The notes below the pieces were generated by a model. That model was not told the origin of the DNA. It worked only from the letters and a program-made list of their open reading frames with translations, and did no database searches. From contig LNFF01000040.1 in the NCBI GenBank assembly GCA_001464585.1, positions 133,267 to 197,266 of the forward strand: a DNA stretch of 64,000 nt, in the 5' to 3' direction. Each line of letters opens with the position of its first letter. The first letter of the stretch is position 1. The translations under genes and the position numbers were made by a program. This stretch comes from Gammaproteobacteria bacterium Ga0077554. Lineage in GTDB: Bacteria > Pseudomonadota > Gammaproteobacteria > Ga0077554 > Ga007554. Shown piece by piece: positions 16,685 to 24,900 of the stretch.

Positions 16685-18541
16685 TTAAAAACGCCGCGCA
16701 ATACGCGCCATCACCAAACTTGAATTTTGCCCATCAATCTGTATTAAACGCAAGCTTAAACTAGTATCCACCAAGCCAATTGTATAATCCAGTCGATTAT
16801 CCCACTCGGAACGGTCGATACCCTGCTCTACCGCCGCACGTGAGACAAACAGATTTGACAGAAAACGCAGGTTTGTCAAGCCAAATATATTGGAATGCTG
16901 ATAATCGACCCGTCCCGTCGCCGTCGCCACATCCGAGCCTATGCCTAATTGCGGGAACTCCTGGCGCACGTATTGCACTGTCAGGTTACCCGACAGAAAA
17001 CTCGAACGGTTCAGCGGTTGGACACGCAATACCTGAAAATTCACCAACTGTTGCTCATCTTCTGTATCGGTCACGGCGCGGGAGTCCGACACAGTCAATT
17101 GCACGGTAGAATTACCCCCGCCGCCCGCCACCTGGTTCCAGGACACAGTTCCCGTATGATCGAGGCGCGCATTGGCCGCGCCAATGCCACCAAATTGGCT
17201 CGCCGCCAGCGAGCCCTGGTGATCCTGATAGAGCGTCACGGATTCCTGGTTAATCCGGTAAGCGCCGTTAAGCGACTGCCCTACACTGACATTCAACGAA
17301 GAAATCTCGCCTAAAAACCAGGTTTTCTGCCCGTTATGCGACCACGTGGATGACACGGTCTGGCGCGCCCCATCTCCCCCTGACTGGTTATCCAGCGCGC
17401 CAGTTGCAAACCAGCGATAAGTAAAGCCAGATTTTTCATATAAATCGGACTGGTACAATACCCCGCCCTGCTGCCGCGTCAATTGCGTCTCGGAGCCGTT
17501 GCCCTGGGTATTGGTAAACGCCGCGCTGGCATCGAAACGCCATTTTCTGCTTAATTGATAAAAAAATCCACCGGAAGCGCTGATGGAGAGCGAATCACTC
17601 GACGCGGCGGGAGCTTCGCCTTGCAGATCGTAGACACGCAGTCCGCCACTCATCGACCACGGTCGGGCATCCGGGCGCCAGAAAAAGAAGCTGGAGGCCT
17701 GGGCTATATCCGTTGTGCTGCTGCCCGAGGTGGCGCTGGCGCTGGTGACCCGAAATGAGCGATCAAATGTGTAATAACTGGCTTTGTTGTCGACCCGAAA
17801 CGATGGTGAGGGCAGATAAAAATGGCTCAGGTCAAAAATAAGATTTTCATTGCGCAGCTTGGTCAATGAGTGCTCGGTAGTACCCTGGCTAAGTTTCATC
17901 AGCACGTTTTGCTTGCCACGCCGGATATCCGCCTCCGCGCCCATCAATGCATCATCATAACTGCCATCCCGCGCCGAACTCCAGTTCGATGCGTCATAGC
18001 GCAGCATAAATCGGTCGTTTTTATCATTCAGATAAGATTGCCTGAGTTCAAGACGCGTGGTTTCAAACTCAATGTCGGTAAATAGCACCGGGGCGCTGAC
18101 GATACGCGTAGAATCAATGCGGCTGTTACTCACCAGATAGCGCAAACCAAACGGCGTCTTGCTTTGCGGCAATACGTTGAGGTTAAACTCGCCCGTCACA
18201 ATGGTTGTCTCATTATCTTTAAGGCCAGCGTCAGCCGCACTGGGATCCGATGTATCGCCAAATTCGGTGCTGTCCTGGGCAAATGTCACGCCACCTTCTG
18301 TGGTCGCAAACCACGGTTGCCACACATACGAACTGGCGCGCACCGTGGCCAGCCACTGATGGCTGGTGGTGTCAGCATTATTGACGCCGCTTAACAAGCG
18401 GTAGCTGTAGCCAACGCTGCCGGATAGCTCGGCGGGTCCCAGCGACACGGCCATTACCCGCACTGGCCAGCTACCCAACGTCAGTAGCACCAACAGGGCT
18501 ATCGCGGCCTCAAATCGGAGGCTCATAGGCTCATGGCTCAT
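16685..18541 (-). CDS. outer-membrane beta-barrel of a porin-cytochrome conduit
   Basis: The protein has about 618 residues from the ATG at 18541 (an in-frame ATG lies at 18565). A signal peptide ends near RVMA. The rest is alternating amphipathic strands with many aromatic residues, short turns and the terminal phenylalanine (ARIARRF) needed for Bam-dependent insertion. Length and strand content suit a large barrel of the MtrB/PioB kind, roughly 20 or more strands, although I see no MtrB signature motif and no heme site. Flanked by multiheme cytochromes and a prolyl isomerase, it is best explained as the outer-membrane sleeve for electron transfer or cytochrome export. Confidence 0.72.
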   Translation of the reverse strand: MSHEPMSLRFEAAIALLVLLTLGSWPVRVMAVSLGPAELSGSVGYSYRLLSGVNNADTTSHQWLATVRASSYVWQPWFATTEGGVTFAQDSTEFGDTSDPSAADAGLKDNETTIVTGEFNLNVLPQSKTPFGLRYLVSNSRIDSTRIVSAPVLFTDIEFETTRLELRQSYLNDKNDRFMLRYDASNWSSARDGSYDDALMGAEADIRRGKQNVLMKLSQGTTEHSLTKLRNENLIFDLSHFYLPSPSFRVDNKASYYTFDRSFRVTSASATSGSSTTDIAQASSFFFWRPDARPWSMSGGLRVYDLQGEAPAASSDSLSISASGGFFYQLSRKWRFDASAAFTNTQGNGSETQLTRQQGGVLYQSDLYEKSGFTYRWFATGALDNQSGGDGARQTVSSTWSHNGQKTWFLGEISSLNVSVGQSLNGAYRINQESVTLYQDHQGSLAASQFGGIGAANARLDHTGTVSWNQVAGGGGNSTVQLTVSDSRAVTDTEDEQQLVNFQVLRVQPLNRSSFLSGNLTVQYVRQEFPQLGIGSDVATATGRVDYQHSNIFGLTNLRFLSNLFVSRAAVEQGIDRSEWDNRLDYTIGLVDTSLSLRLIQIDGQNSSLVMARIARRF

Positions 18542-18604
18542 ATACTTAAGACCCCACGTGGGCACTGCGCGCCCACCCTACGTGTTTCATTGCGGACAAA
18601 CCTT

Positions 18605-19636
18605 TTAGTTATTATCATTGATTAAAATCGGGGTACGTGCACGCAACCCCTCAAGCAAGCCCTTCCACGCCGCATCGGCCTGTTCACGCATCAATAATTC
18701 ACGGGCGCGCGGCTCGGCGGCGCTCAGCGCATTCAGCACTGGCGCAACGCGCTCATCCAGCCGCAACACGGCCACGCCCTGCAGCAACATCACTGGCGGC
18801 GAAACTTCACCTATCGCAACCATTTTATCCAGCGCCTGCTGCGCCTCAGCCGCCAGCATGCCGTGATGTATATACCCCAAATCGCCCCCTTTGGCCGCTG
18901 ACGTATCGGCAGAATGCAGGCGCGCCAGCGCGGCAAAATCTGCGCCGCCACGCAGTTTACCCACTAACTGGGTAGCCTCCTGCTCCGCCGCTTTCCATGT
19001 CTGCGCGGAGGCCGAAGGCTCCACTCTCAGCAGAATCAATGACACGCGCACCCGCTCGGGCGTAGTGAATTGCTCAGGGTGATCCTGATAATATTTGCGG
19101 ATCGCCGCCAAACCCGGCTCAACCACCTGCCGCACCTGCCCCTCCAACTGCGCCAGCGCGTTCTCCTCTTCCAGGCGGGCGCGCAGCACCGGCAAGGCGC
19201 GTTCCCGGTCAGCCCGCCATTCTGGTGTTCCCGCCAGACGCTGCTCAATCTGCGCGAGCTTGGCATCCACCGCCTCAACATCAGCCACTATGCGGCGGCG
19301 CTTGATTTCCTGCCGCAACAACACCCGGTCAACCAGGCGTTGCGTGACTTCACGGCGGTAAGCCGCCAACTGCTCCGGTTCCGGCGCGCCATGAAAAAAC
19401 CTGCGGCGCATGCCTTCATGCAGCGCCGCCTGAAATTCGTCGCGCGAAATGCTGTCTGCGCCTATTACAGCAAATGGCACCGCCTGGGCTGGCGCAGCAG
19501 ATGGTAACGGCGTGGTCGCTTCGACCACTGCACCAATCTCCGCAACGGCTTCCGCCCCCGCCGTTAACGTCGCCATCATTACTGTGAGCATTACCGCAAA
19601 CGCCCCCCGCCCGCCGCCAATCCTCTTGATTGTCAT
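18605..19636 (-). CDS. PpiC/SurA-like periplasmic peptidyl-prolyl isomerase
   Basis: A 343-residue protein with a hydrophobic export signal, a SurA-like N-terminal helical region (about 60-185) and a parvulin domain (about 190-295) marked by FAALARLHSADTSAAKGGDLGYI. Such enzymes fold outer-membrane barrels and secreted proteins in the periplasm. Its place between the beta-barrel and the tetraheme cytochrome suggests a dedicated folding factor. The start is unusual: the ATG and second codon (ATGACA) are the end of a dispersed TGTCATTTCGA repeat, and GGGGG of the same element supplies a possible ribosome-binding site. Confidence 0.88.
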   Translation of the reverse strand: MTIKRIGGGRGAFAVMLTVMMATLTAGAEAVAEIGAVVEATTPLPSAAPAQAVPFAVIGADSISRDEFQAALHEGMRRRFFHGAPEPEQLAAYRREVTQRLVDRVLLRQEIKRRRIVADVEAVDAKLAQIEQRLAGTPEWRADRERALPVLRARLEEENALAQLEGQVRQVVEPGLAAIRKYYQDHPEQFTTPERVRVSLILLRVEPSASAQTWKAAEQEATQLVGKLRGGADFAALARLHSADTSAAKGGDLGYIHHGMLAAEAQQALDKMVAIGEVSPPVMLLQGVAVLRLDERVAPVLNALSAAEPRARELLMREQADAAWKGLLEGLRARTPILINDNN

Positions 19637-19676
19637 TTCGACCCCCGCGAAAGCGGGGGGAGAAATCTTGCCTCCC
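19632..19676. repeat. dispersed repeat forming the 5' end of the ppiC-like gene
   Basis: TGTCATTTCGACC, then a CCCCCGCGAAAGCGGGGGG hairpin and AGAAATCTTGCC. Read on the minus strand, its GAAATGACA end provides the start codon of the isomerase gene. Confidence 0.6.
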
Positions 19677-19678
19677 CC

Positions 19679-20536
19679 CTATTTGGCATGGCAAGTCAAA
19701 CACACCACACTGCCCTTGGGATCCACACGCAAAAACGTAGGATTATAATCCACATGCGGATCATGGCACGAGGCGCATTCCACATAAGGCTGCGGCTCCC
19801 CGGCAAACCGGCCACGCGTACCGACGCGGGTATACAGCTTCATATCAGTTTTTTCAAAGGCCAGCGATCCTTCTACGGGCGTATTCACCCACCACACCCG
19901 CTCGGTGCCGACAATCGCAGTACTCGCCTGATTGAAGTCTTTGTCCGCGCCCGGGCCAGAGGGGTTTACCGATGAATAGCCACCACCCGCATACTGAATG
20001 CCCACCGGGTGGTCATTGGTCAAGTCTTTGCTGAGATTAGTGATGACATGCGGCGGAGCGATGCGACCACCCACCGTAGACGCCTGACCGCTCCAGCGGC
20101 CGGTGTTAAAGCCCTGCACAATCCGCCCCGATCCCGGCTCGTTGAGCAGCGAATCCATCGCCTGCGTGCCGTCATGGCACGACAGGCAGGCCAGCGACAC
20201 CGAGCCAATCTGCTCTACATGAGCGTCCAGCGTGGTGGTGCCCATTTGGTCATAGGTCTGGAAGCCATTGGGGTCGAGATTGCGGTTCCACAGCGGCACA
20301 GCGGCGGCTTCATTGGCGCCATGTGGAGTATGGCAAAACACGCAGATTTCACGCGTACCGCTGAACTGGCTGGCGGCGTTAATGCCGGTGCTGCCCAGAT
20401 TATGCTTGGTATTGAAAATGCCGGCGCGCGCACCGTTGGCGGTAAAAAGCAGCACGCCTCCTGCCGCCAATAATAGCAGCATAGCAATAATCAGATTTTT
20501 TCCGGAGGCCGCGTGCCCGCCGTATTTTATTGTCAT
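19679..20536 (-). CDS. OmcE-like tetraheme c-type cytochrome
   Basis: A 285-residue exported protein (signal core about 14-37) with four heme sites: CVFCH (65), CLSCH (117), CASCH (254) and CLTCH (279). The order NTKHNLGS, CVFCHTPHGA, PLWNRN, CLSCHDGT, NDHPVG, CASCHDPH, FLRV, VCLTCH at the very C-terminus resembles the tetraheme extracellular cytochromes typified by Geobacter OmcE, whose subunits stack into filaments. That assignment is from pattern memory and needs structural confirmation. It is the first gene of the locus. The second of two adjacent ATGs (20536) is better spaced from AGGGG than the first (20539). Confidence 0.82.
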   Translation of the reverse strand: MTIKYGGHAASGKNLIIAMLLLLAAGGVLLFTANGARAGIFNTKHNLGSTGINAASQFSGTREICVFCHTPHGANEAAAVPLWNRNLDPNGFQTYDQMGTTTLDAHVEQIGSVSLACLSCHDGTQAMDSLLNEPGSGRIVQGFNTGRWSGQASTVGGRIAPPHVITNLSKDLTNDHPVGIQYAGGGYSSVNPSGPGADKDFNQASTAIVGTERVWWVNTPVEGSLAFEKTDMKLYTRVGTRGRFAGEPQPYVECASCHDPHVDYNPTFLRVDPKGSVVCLTCHAK

Positions 20537-20668
20537 CATCCCACCCCTAGTCTTTAGCTTTCTAACACAAGGGGTTTTGCCCTGTCAATGAAAGTGCAGG
20601 AAAATGGAGCGGAAAATACAGGAGGCGGGGTATTCTTAATTAGCCCACACGCCGCCTAACGCCCTACT

Positions 20669-20790
20669 GTCATTTCGGCTGCAGGGTGCGCAAGAGCCGC
20701 TCGGGAGCCATTCCCGAGAAATCCTTTTTAAGATCGCCACAGATCTCTCACGTTGTTCGAGATAACACTGGGAGTGACCGGGATAACAGG
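20669..20790. repeat. degenerate dispersed palindromic repeat
   Basis: Starts TGTCATTTCGG and contains GCCGCTCGGGAGCCATTCCCGAG and GATCGCCACAGATCTCTCACG. A degraded GAGTGACC end closes it. It is a diverged, longer relative of the TGTCATTTCGA family. Confidence 0.5.
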
Positions 20791-20831
20791 GGGTTATGAC
20801 AGTACAATAAACTCGGGATGATAAATAAAAA

Positions 20832-20863
20832 ACGGGCACCCCCTTTGAGAGTGGGGGCGCCCG
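20832..20863 (-). terminator. intrinsic terminator of the downstream porin gene
   Basis: Stem ACGGGCGCCCCC with GGGGGTGCCCGT, followed on the minus strand by TTTTTTATTTA. It sits about 65 bases past the porin stop. Confidence 0.85.
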
Positions 20864-20926
20864 TGTATAACTACTGCTTTGCTTAATTTATAAGGGTATA
20901 AGCGGATAGTATATCCGCCCTACACC

Positions 20927-21997
20927 TTACTTGGAGGAGAAGGTGTGGTTAATACCGACGGATAAGGACGAAACATCCTTGCCGGTTACACCACCCACCT
21001 GCTCAACAGTGTATTTAGCAGCAGAGTCATTGCTCACCAGGGAGTACAGAGCATACGCCTCTGTGGTCTTGGACAAGGCATACGCCGCACCAACCGCAAA
21101 CTGGGTAGCGCCAGTATCGGCTACACCGCCGACTTCGTCAGCCATGGTGAATGCTGCCTTCAAGGTGATGGCATCCATCTTGTGCGCCACATTCAAATAC
21201 CAGGCATCGCGGTCATTATTTGTGCCACCCAAATCAGCGCTTTCCCAAATGGCGCCGAGGGTGGTCATGCCGCCCAAGCCGAAGGTACCACCAACTTTCC
21301 ATGCAGCAGCATCGTCGAATCCACCAGTCACGGGAGTCGCTGAATTCAAGGATTCATAGGCAGCGGTCAAAAACAACGGGCCTTGCATGTAAGAACCGCT
21401 CAAGCTAAAGCCATCAGTCTCACTGGCGGTGGTGGTCATAGGCAGATTATCAGAACCACGGTTTACGCTATAGGCCAGAGCACCCTTAAACCCGCTCATG
21501 TCCGGTGTCCGGTACTGGATGGAGTTGTCAAACCGGTTGTTAAAATGGGTAGTGCCCGATGCTCCAACTGCAGTGTTGACCATACCCATAATTGCATTGT
21601 AGTCACCACGGGTACTGATAAAAATATCCATCCCCTGGGTTGCATTCTTATAAGGGGTATTGATGCGACCCACCAGCACCGTACCGAAACCACCGCCCAA
21701 GCCGACGAAAGTATCACGGCCTCCTCCACTCCAGTTGCCGGTATCCAAATCCACCCGCTGCTCAAACTGCCACAGCGCCTTCAGGTCACCACCCAGGTCT
21801 TCATCGCCCTTGAAGCCGAGGCGTGACTTGTTGCTGGAAACAGCAAGGGCGCTGTCTTCATTGCCGACCGTGGTGTCATCATTATTGCTGAAATCCAGAG
21901 ACATGCGTGCCTGGCCGTAAACTTCAACGCCAGCCTGCGCGGCTAACGGCGCAGCCAAAACACTTGCTACTGCCAAAGCAATTAACTTCTTTTGCAT
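20927..21997 (-). CDS. general porin, trimeric beta-barrel (copy 2)
   Basis: A 356-residue outer-membrane porin of the Gram-negative porin family. The signal peptide MQKKLIALAVASVLAAPLAA is followed by GVEVYGQARMSLDF, the typical first strand, and by KSRLGFKGDEDLGGDLKALWQFEQ. The C-terminal strand is VGINHTFSSK, with phenylalanine near but not at the end. GGGAG lies 9 bases ahead of the ATG. It is a close paralogue of the next porin, and upstream leaders and downstream terminators are also alike, so the pair arose by tandem duplication. Such porins pass small solutes; no specificity can be read from sequence. Confidence 0.92.
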   Translation of the reverse strand: MQKKLIALAVASVLAAPLAAQAGVEVYGQARMSLDFSNNDDTTVGNEDSALAVSSNKSRLGFKGDEDLGGDLKALWQFEQRVDLDTGNWSGGGRDTFVGLGGGFGTVLVGRINTPYKNATQGMDIFISTRGDYNAIMGMVNTAVGASGTTHFNNRFDNSIQYRTPDMSGFKGALAYSVNRGSDNLPMTTTASETDGFSLSGSYMQGPLFLTAAYESLNSATPVTGGFDDAAAWKVGGTFGLGGMTTLGAIWESADLGGTNNDRDAWYLNVAHKMDAITLKAAFTMADEVGGVADTGATQFAVGAAYALSKTTEAYALYSLVSNDSAAKYTVEQVGGVTGKDVSSLSVGINHTFSSK

Positions 21998-22038
21998 TTT
22001 CGTTTACTCCCTTAAAGTGTATGTTAGATATAAAAAGG

Positions 22039-22055
22039 GTCACAGCTTGAGTGAC
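22039..22055. promoter_or_regulatory. palindrome GTCAC-N7-GTGAC in the porin leader
   Basis: A 5-bp inverted repeat with a 7-base centre lies about 45 bases upstream of the porin start. The same arrangement recurs before the other porin at 23372-23388, with differing central bases. That makes a regulator-binding site or conserved RNA hairpin plausible. Confidence 0.4.
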
Positions 22056-22158
22056 AGGCGCCACCTTACCGGGGCACCGCACCAGGATGCAACATTTTTT
22101 TCAGGGGAGGTTACAGGAGGCGCAAAAGTGTAGCGCAAATGATACATACGACAAAAAA

Positions 22159-22188
22159 CGGGCACCCCTTTAAGAAACAGGGTGCCCG
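22159..22188 (-). terminator. intrinsic terminator of the upstream porin gene
   Basis: Perfect 9-bp stem CGGGCACCC/GGGTGCCCG followed on the minus strand by TTTTTT. It ends the transcript of the porin at 22253-23329. Confidence 0.88.
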
Positions 22189-22252
22189 AATATACCCCCG
22201 CTACACGGGGGCAGAGACAAAAGCGGGGATTGCCCCCGCCCTGTATCTTCTA

Positions 22253-23329
22253 TTACTTGGAGGAGAAGGTGTGGTTAATGCCCACCGAAAAAGATGAAAC
22301 GTCTTCACCCAATACACCGGTTACCCCATCAAGGCTGTAACGACCAGCAGAGTCATTGCCCACCATCGAGTACAGGGCATATGCCTCAGTGGTCTTGGAC
22401 AAGGCATACGATCCACCCAAGGAAAGCTGGTTAGCCCCGGTATCTGCCACGCCACCGGTTTCGTCCGCCATGGCATAGGCGGCCATCAGAGCCATGTCAC
22501 CCATCTTGTGCTTCACGCTTAAGGTCCAGGCATCACGATCGCCATTTGTACCTGTGGTGCCACCCATATCAAGACTTTCCCAAATGGCGCCGATGGTGGT
22601 GGCGTCCATAAGAGTAAAGCTGCCGCCGATCTTCCAGGCCGAAACATCTTCACGGGTCGTGCCTACGACCGCGCCCAAGGCATTCCATGCCTCATAACCC
22701 GCAGTAAGAAAAAGGGGTCCCTGGGCGTAATTGGCGCTCAAGCTGTAAGCATCCTCGTCATTCTCGGCCGTTGTCATAGGCAGATCGTCACCCGTCGCCG
22801 CACTTGACATGATATAAGCCACGCTCGCACTGAAGCCAGTCATATTCGGCGACATATAAGCAATAGCGTTGCTTGCACGATTCTCGTCATTCCAGCCGGT
22901 GCTGCCATTCAGCGAACCGATAATGGCATTGTGGTCGCCACGGGTGTTGCTAAAGGGATCCAGTACCCTGGTAGAAGCGCGGTAAGGTGTGCTCAAATTA
23001 CCCGCCAGAACCGTACCAAAGTTGCCGCCCAAGCCGAGGTAAGAATCACGACGTTGGCCATTCCAGTTACCGGTATCAAAGTCAACGCCCTGTTCAAACT
23101 GCCACAAGGCCTTCAAGCCGCCACCCAGATCTTCATCGCCACGGAAGCCGAGACGCGAGCGGTTGCTGGACAGAGAGATGGCGCTGTCTTCCTGGCCCAC
23201 GCCAGAATCATTGTTGTTGTTGAAATCCAGAGACATGCGTGCCTGACCATAAGCCTCAACGCCAGCCTGCACGGCTAACGGCGCAGCCAGAACACTTGCT
23301 ACTGCTAAAGCAATCAACTTCTTTTGCAT
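22253..23329 (-). CDS. general porin, trimeric beta-barrel (copy 1)
   Basis: A 358-residue porin with the same signal peptide (one residue changed: APLAVQA), the same opening strand and the same C-terminal ending VGINHTFSSK as its neighbour. Differences cluster in predicted extracellular loops (for example the SNTRGDHNAIIGSLNG and PMTTAENDEDAYS regions), as expected for surface-exposed parts of a duplicated porin. The leader sequence from the ATG back about 110 bases is almost identical to that of the second copy. Separate terminators imply independent transcription of the two genes. Confidence 0.92.
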   Translation of the reverse strand: MQKKLIALAVASVLAAPLAVQAGVEAYGQARMSLDFNNNNDSGVGQEDSAISLSSNRSRLGFRGDEDLGGGLKALWQFEQGVDFDTGNWNGQRRDSYLGLGGNFGTVLAGNLSTPYRASTRVLDPFSNTRGDHNAIIGSLNGSTGWNDENRASNAIAYMSPNMTGFSASVAYIMSSAATGDDLPMTTAENDEDAYSLSANYAQGPLFLTAGYEAWNALGAVVGTTREDVSAWKIGGSFTLMDATTIGAIWESLDMGGTTGTNGDRDAWTLSVKHKMGDMALMAAYAMADETGGVADTGANQLSLGGSYALSKTTEAYALYSMVGNDSAGRYSLDGVTGVLGEDVSSFSVGINHTFSSK

Positions 23330-23371
23330 TTTCGTTTACTCCCTTAAAGTGTATGTTAGATATAATAAAGG

Positions 23372-23388
23372 GTCACAACTTGGGTGAC
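23372..23388. promoter_or_regulatory. palindrome GTCAC-N7-GTGAC in the porin leader
   Basis: The counterpart of the site at 22039-22055, at the same distance from its porin start. A TATAATA stretch lies just downstream on the gene side and could belong to a -10 element. Confidence 0.4.
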
Positions 23389-23509
23389 ACTGGCGCCACC
23401 TTACCGGGGCACTGCACCAGGATGCAACATTTTTTTCAGGGGAGACGGCAAATGGCACCAAAGTGTGGCAAATATGAGACAGGGTGCCCGGCAAGGTAAC
23501 TACATACAT

Positions 23510-23947
23510 TCAGATGACCAGTAAAACAACTCCGCTATTCTGGGCGGCGGCCAGTAATTTTTTGTCCTGAGTCGCCAAAGGCACGGCCAATCGCATGGCC
23601 AGCTCCAGGTAAGCCGCATCATACGTGGACAGGTTATGTTCGCGTGCCAGGGACAGCGTAATACCGAAAGTACGCTCTTGACCCGCATCATCTGTAATGA
23701 TATTCAATGCTTGCAGATAGCCGATTACCTGTATGCTTTGCGCTTCTTTCAATCGCCCGCGCCGCTCGCCCACCAACAGCGCGTTACTAACCTCCAAAGA
23801 CCACATCACCGGTACCATTGCCACAACCGGTTCACTCGGTTCATGTGAAGCCGCCAGCCACTCCAGCACCTTATCGGCGTAACCACCCGCCTCGTCCGGG
23901 AAACACCAGCTCAGCGCTACCGATGCATCCAGAACGAAACGTATCAA
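23510..23947 (-). CDS. vapC: VapC-like PIN-domain toxin
   Basis: A 145-residue PIN-domain protein, presumably a Mg-dependent ribonuclease. The acidic residues of the fold are visible: aspartate in FVLDASVALSW (residue 7), glutamate in SLEVSNALL, aspartate in STYDAAYLELA and aspartate in ATQDKKLL. The ATG overlaps the stop of the upstream antitoxin gene by 4 bases, the usual type II toxin-antitoxin arrangement. Substrate specificity cannot be predicted. Confidence 0.88.
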   Translation of the reverse strand: MIRFVLDASVALSWCFPDEAGGYADKVLEWLAASHEPSEPVVAMVPVMWSLEVSNALLVGERRGRLKEAQSIQVIGYLQALNIITDDAGQERTFGITLSLAREHNLSTYDAAYLELAMRLAVPLATQDKKLLAAAQNSGVVLLVI

Positions 23948-24210
23948 AACCGGCGCCCTTCTTCGATCATTTCCTTTATGGACGGGGACATTTCTATTAT
24001 GGACATATCTGTTTGGGTCATACCCTCACGTATCCTCCTCAAGCCTTCGACCACCGCCTTCGGATCGGACACGCCAGACGCGGGAGGGACAGGCGACAGG
24101 ATGGCTACGGGTGCCCCATGCCTGGTAATCATGATCTTTTCACCTTGCGCCACTTCATCCAGCAATGCTGGCAAATGAGTTTTTGCTTGATACGCACCGA
24201 CCGTTTTCAT
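23944..24210 (-). CDS. Phd/YefM-type antitoxin paired with the PIN toxin
   Basis: From the ATG at 24210 the protein has 88 residues: MKTVGAYQAKTHLPALLDEV, then GEKIMITRHGAPVAILSP, a classic Phd/YefM DNA-binding fold. A variable C-terminal tail (MSPSIKEMIEEGRRF) would wrap the toxin. An upstream in-frame start at 24282 adds 24 residues that do not resemble the family. The protein should neutralise the PIN toxin and repress its own promoter. Confidence 0.88.
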   Translation of the reverse strand: MKTVGAYQAKTHLPALLDEVAQGEKIMITRHGAPVAILSPVPPASGVSDPKAVVEGLRRIREGMTQTDMSIIEMSPSIKEMIEEGRRF

Positions 24211-24397
24211 ACGCGGAACTCCTTCAGACCAGGCTATAGACTGGTCTGAATTTGCTGTTTTGTCAATGGCAACAACAGTCATAAGGGGAAGCGTAAGGCT
24301 CCCTCACCCGACCACGAGCAACTTTGGTTGCATTTTGGTGTAAAGTACCACATAATATAACCACACTCACTACGTACAAACAATGGAGAACCGCACC

Positions 24398-24616
24398 ATG
24401 GCAACTGCAATGAAGCTATCGGATGAACTGGTGGAGGCTGCCAGGCCCTATGCCACTGCAATGCACCGCTCCATACCCAAGCAGATTGAATATTGGGCGC
24501 GCATAGGAAAAGCGGCGGAGGACAATCCGGACCTGCCCGTTGGATTCATCACCGACACCCTGATCGGCATAGAAGAAGACCGGGCCGGAATGGGCAAGGA
24601 ATACAAATTCGGATGA
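24398..24616 (+). CDS. ParD-like antitoxin
   Basis: A 72-residue protein from the ATG at 24398, chosen because GGAG lies 9 bases ahead. The frame opens 15 bases earlier at an ATG with no ribosome-binding site. MKLSDELVEAARPYATAMHRSIPKQIEYWARIG is a ribbon-helix-helix-like ParD relative. Its TGA overlaps the ATG of the RelE-like gene (ATGA). AT-rich DNA upstream (about 24340-24362, including TAATAT) could hold the promoter. The pair is divergent from the Phd/PIN pair. Confidence 0.82.
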   Translation: MATAMKLSDELVEAARPYATAMHRSIPKQIEYWARIGKAAEDNPDLPVGFITDTLIGIEEDRAGMGKEYKFG

Positions 24617-24900
24617 AACTGATCGCCACTCCCCGGTTCGAGCGCGCGACGAAAAAGCTCCATTCGGACGAAAAACAGGCTTTAGACGATGCGGTGCGAA
24701 CCATTGCCGCGCACCCGACCCATCAGGAAAACAGCGGGGAAATGAAAAAGGGTGGCCTGGCGGGTGTGCGTGTCTTCAAATATCGCCACAACACACAACT
24801 TCTTTTGCTGGCCTACCGTGTAGCGGAAGACCAGGACGCTATCAAGCTTCTATCTTTCGGATCACATGAGAACTTTTACCGTAATCTGAAAAGAGATTAG
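24613..24900 (+). CDS. RelE/ParE-superfamily toxin
   Basis: A 95-residue protein beginning MKLIATPRFERATKKLHSDE, with GVRVFKYRHNTQLLLLAYRV in the core and LSFGSHENFYRNLKR at the end, the length and layout of RelE-type mRNA interferases or ParE-like toxins. Translation is coupled to the antitoxin by the ATGA overlap. Its stop codon overlaps the convergent DUF2283 gene by 4 bases. Which subfamily it belongs to is unclear. Confidence 0.82.
   Translation: MKLIATPRFERATKKLHSDEKQALDDAVRTIAAHPTHQENSGEMKKGGLAGVRVFKYRHNTQLLLLAYRVAEDQDAIKLLSFGSHENFYRNLKRD

Larger units (their letters stand above)
20540..20926. other. intergenic region with repeat and terminator, upstream of the cytochrome locus
   Basis: About 390 bases between the tetraheme cytochrome gene and the first porin gene. 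It holds a degenerate dispersed repeat (20669-20790) and the porin terminator (20832-20863). The promoter of the cytochrome locus should lie in its left part, but no convincing -35/-10 pair could be picked. Confidence 0.6.
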
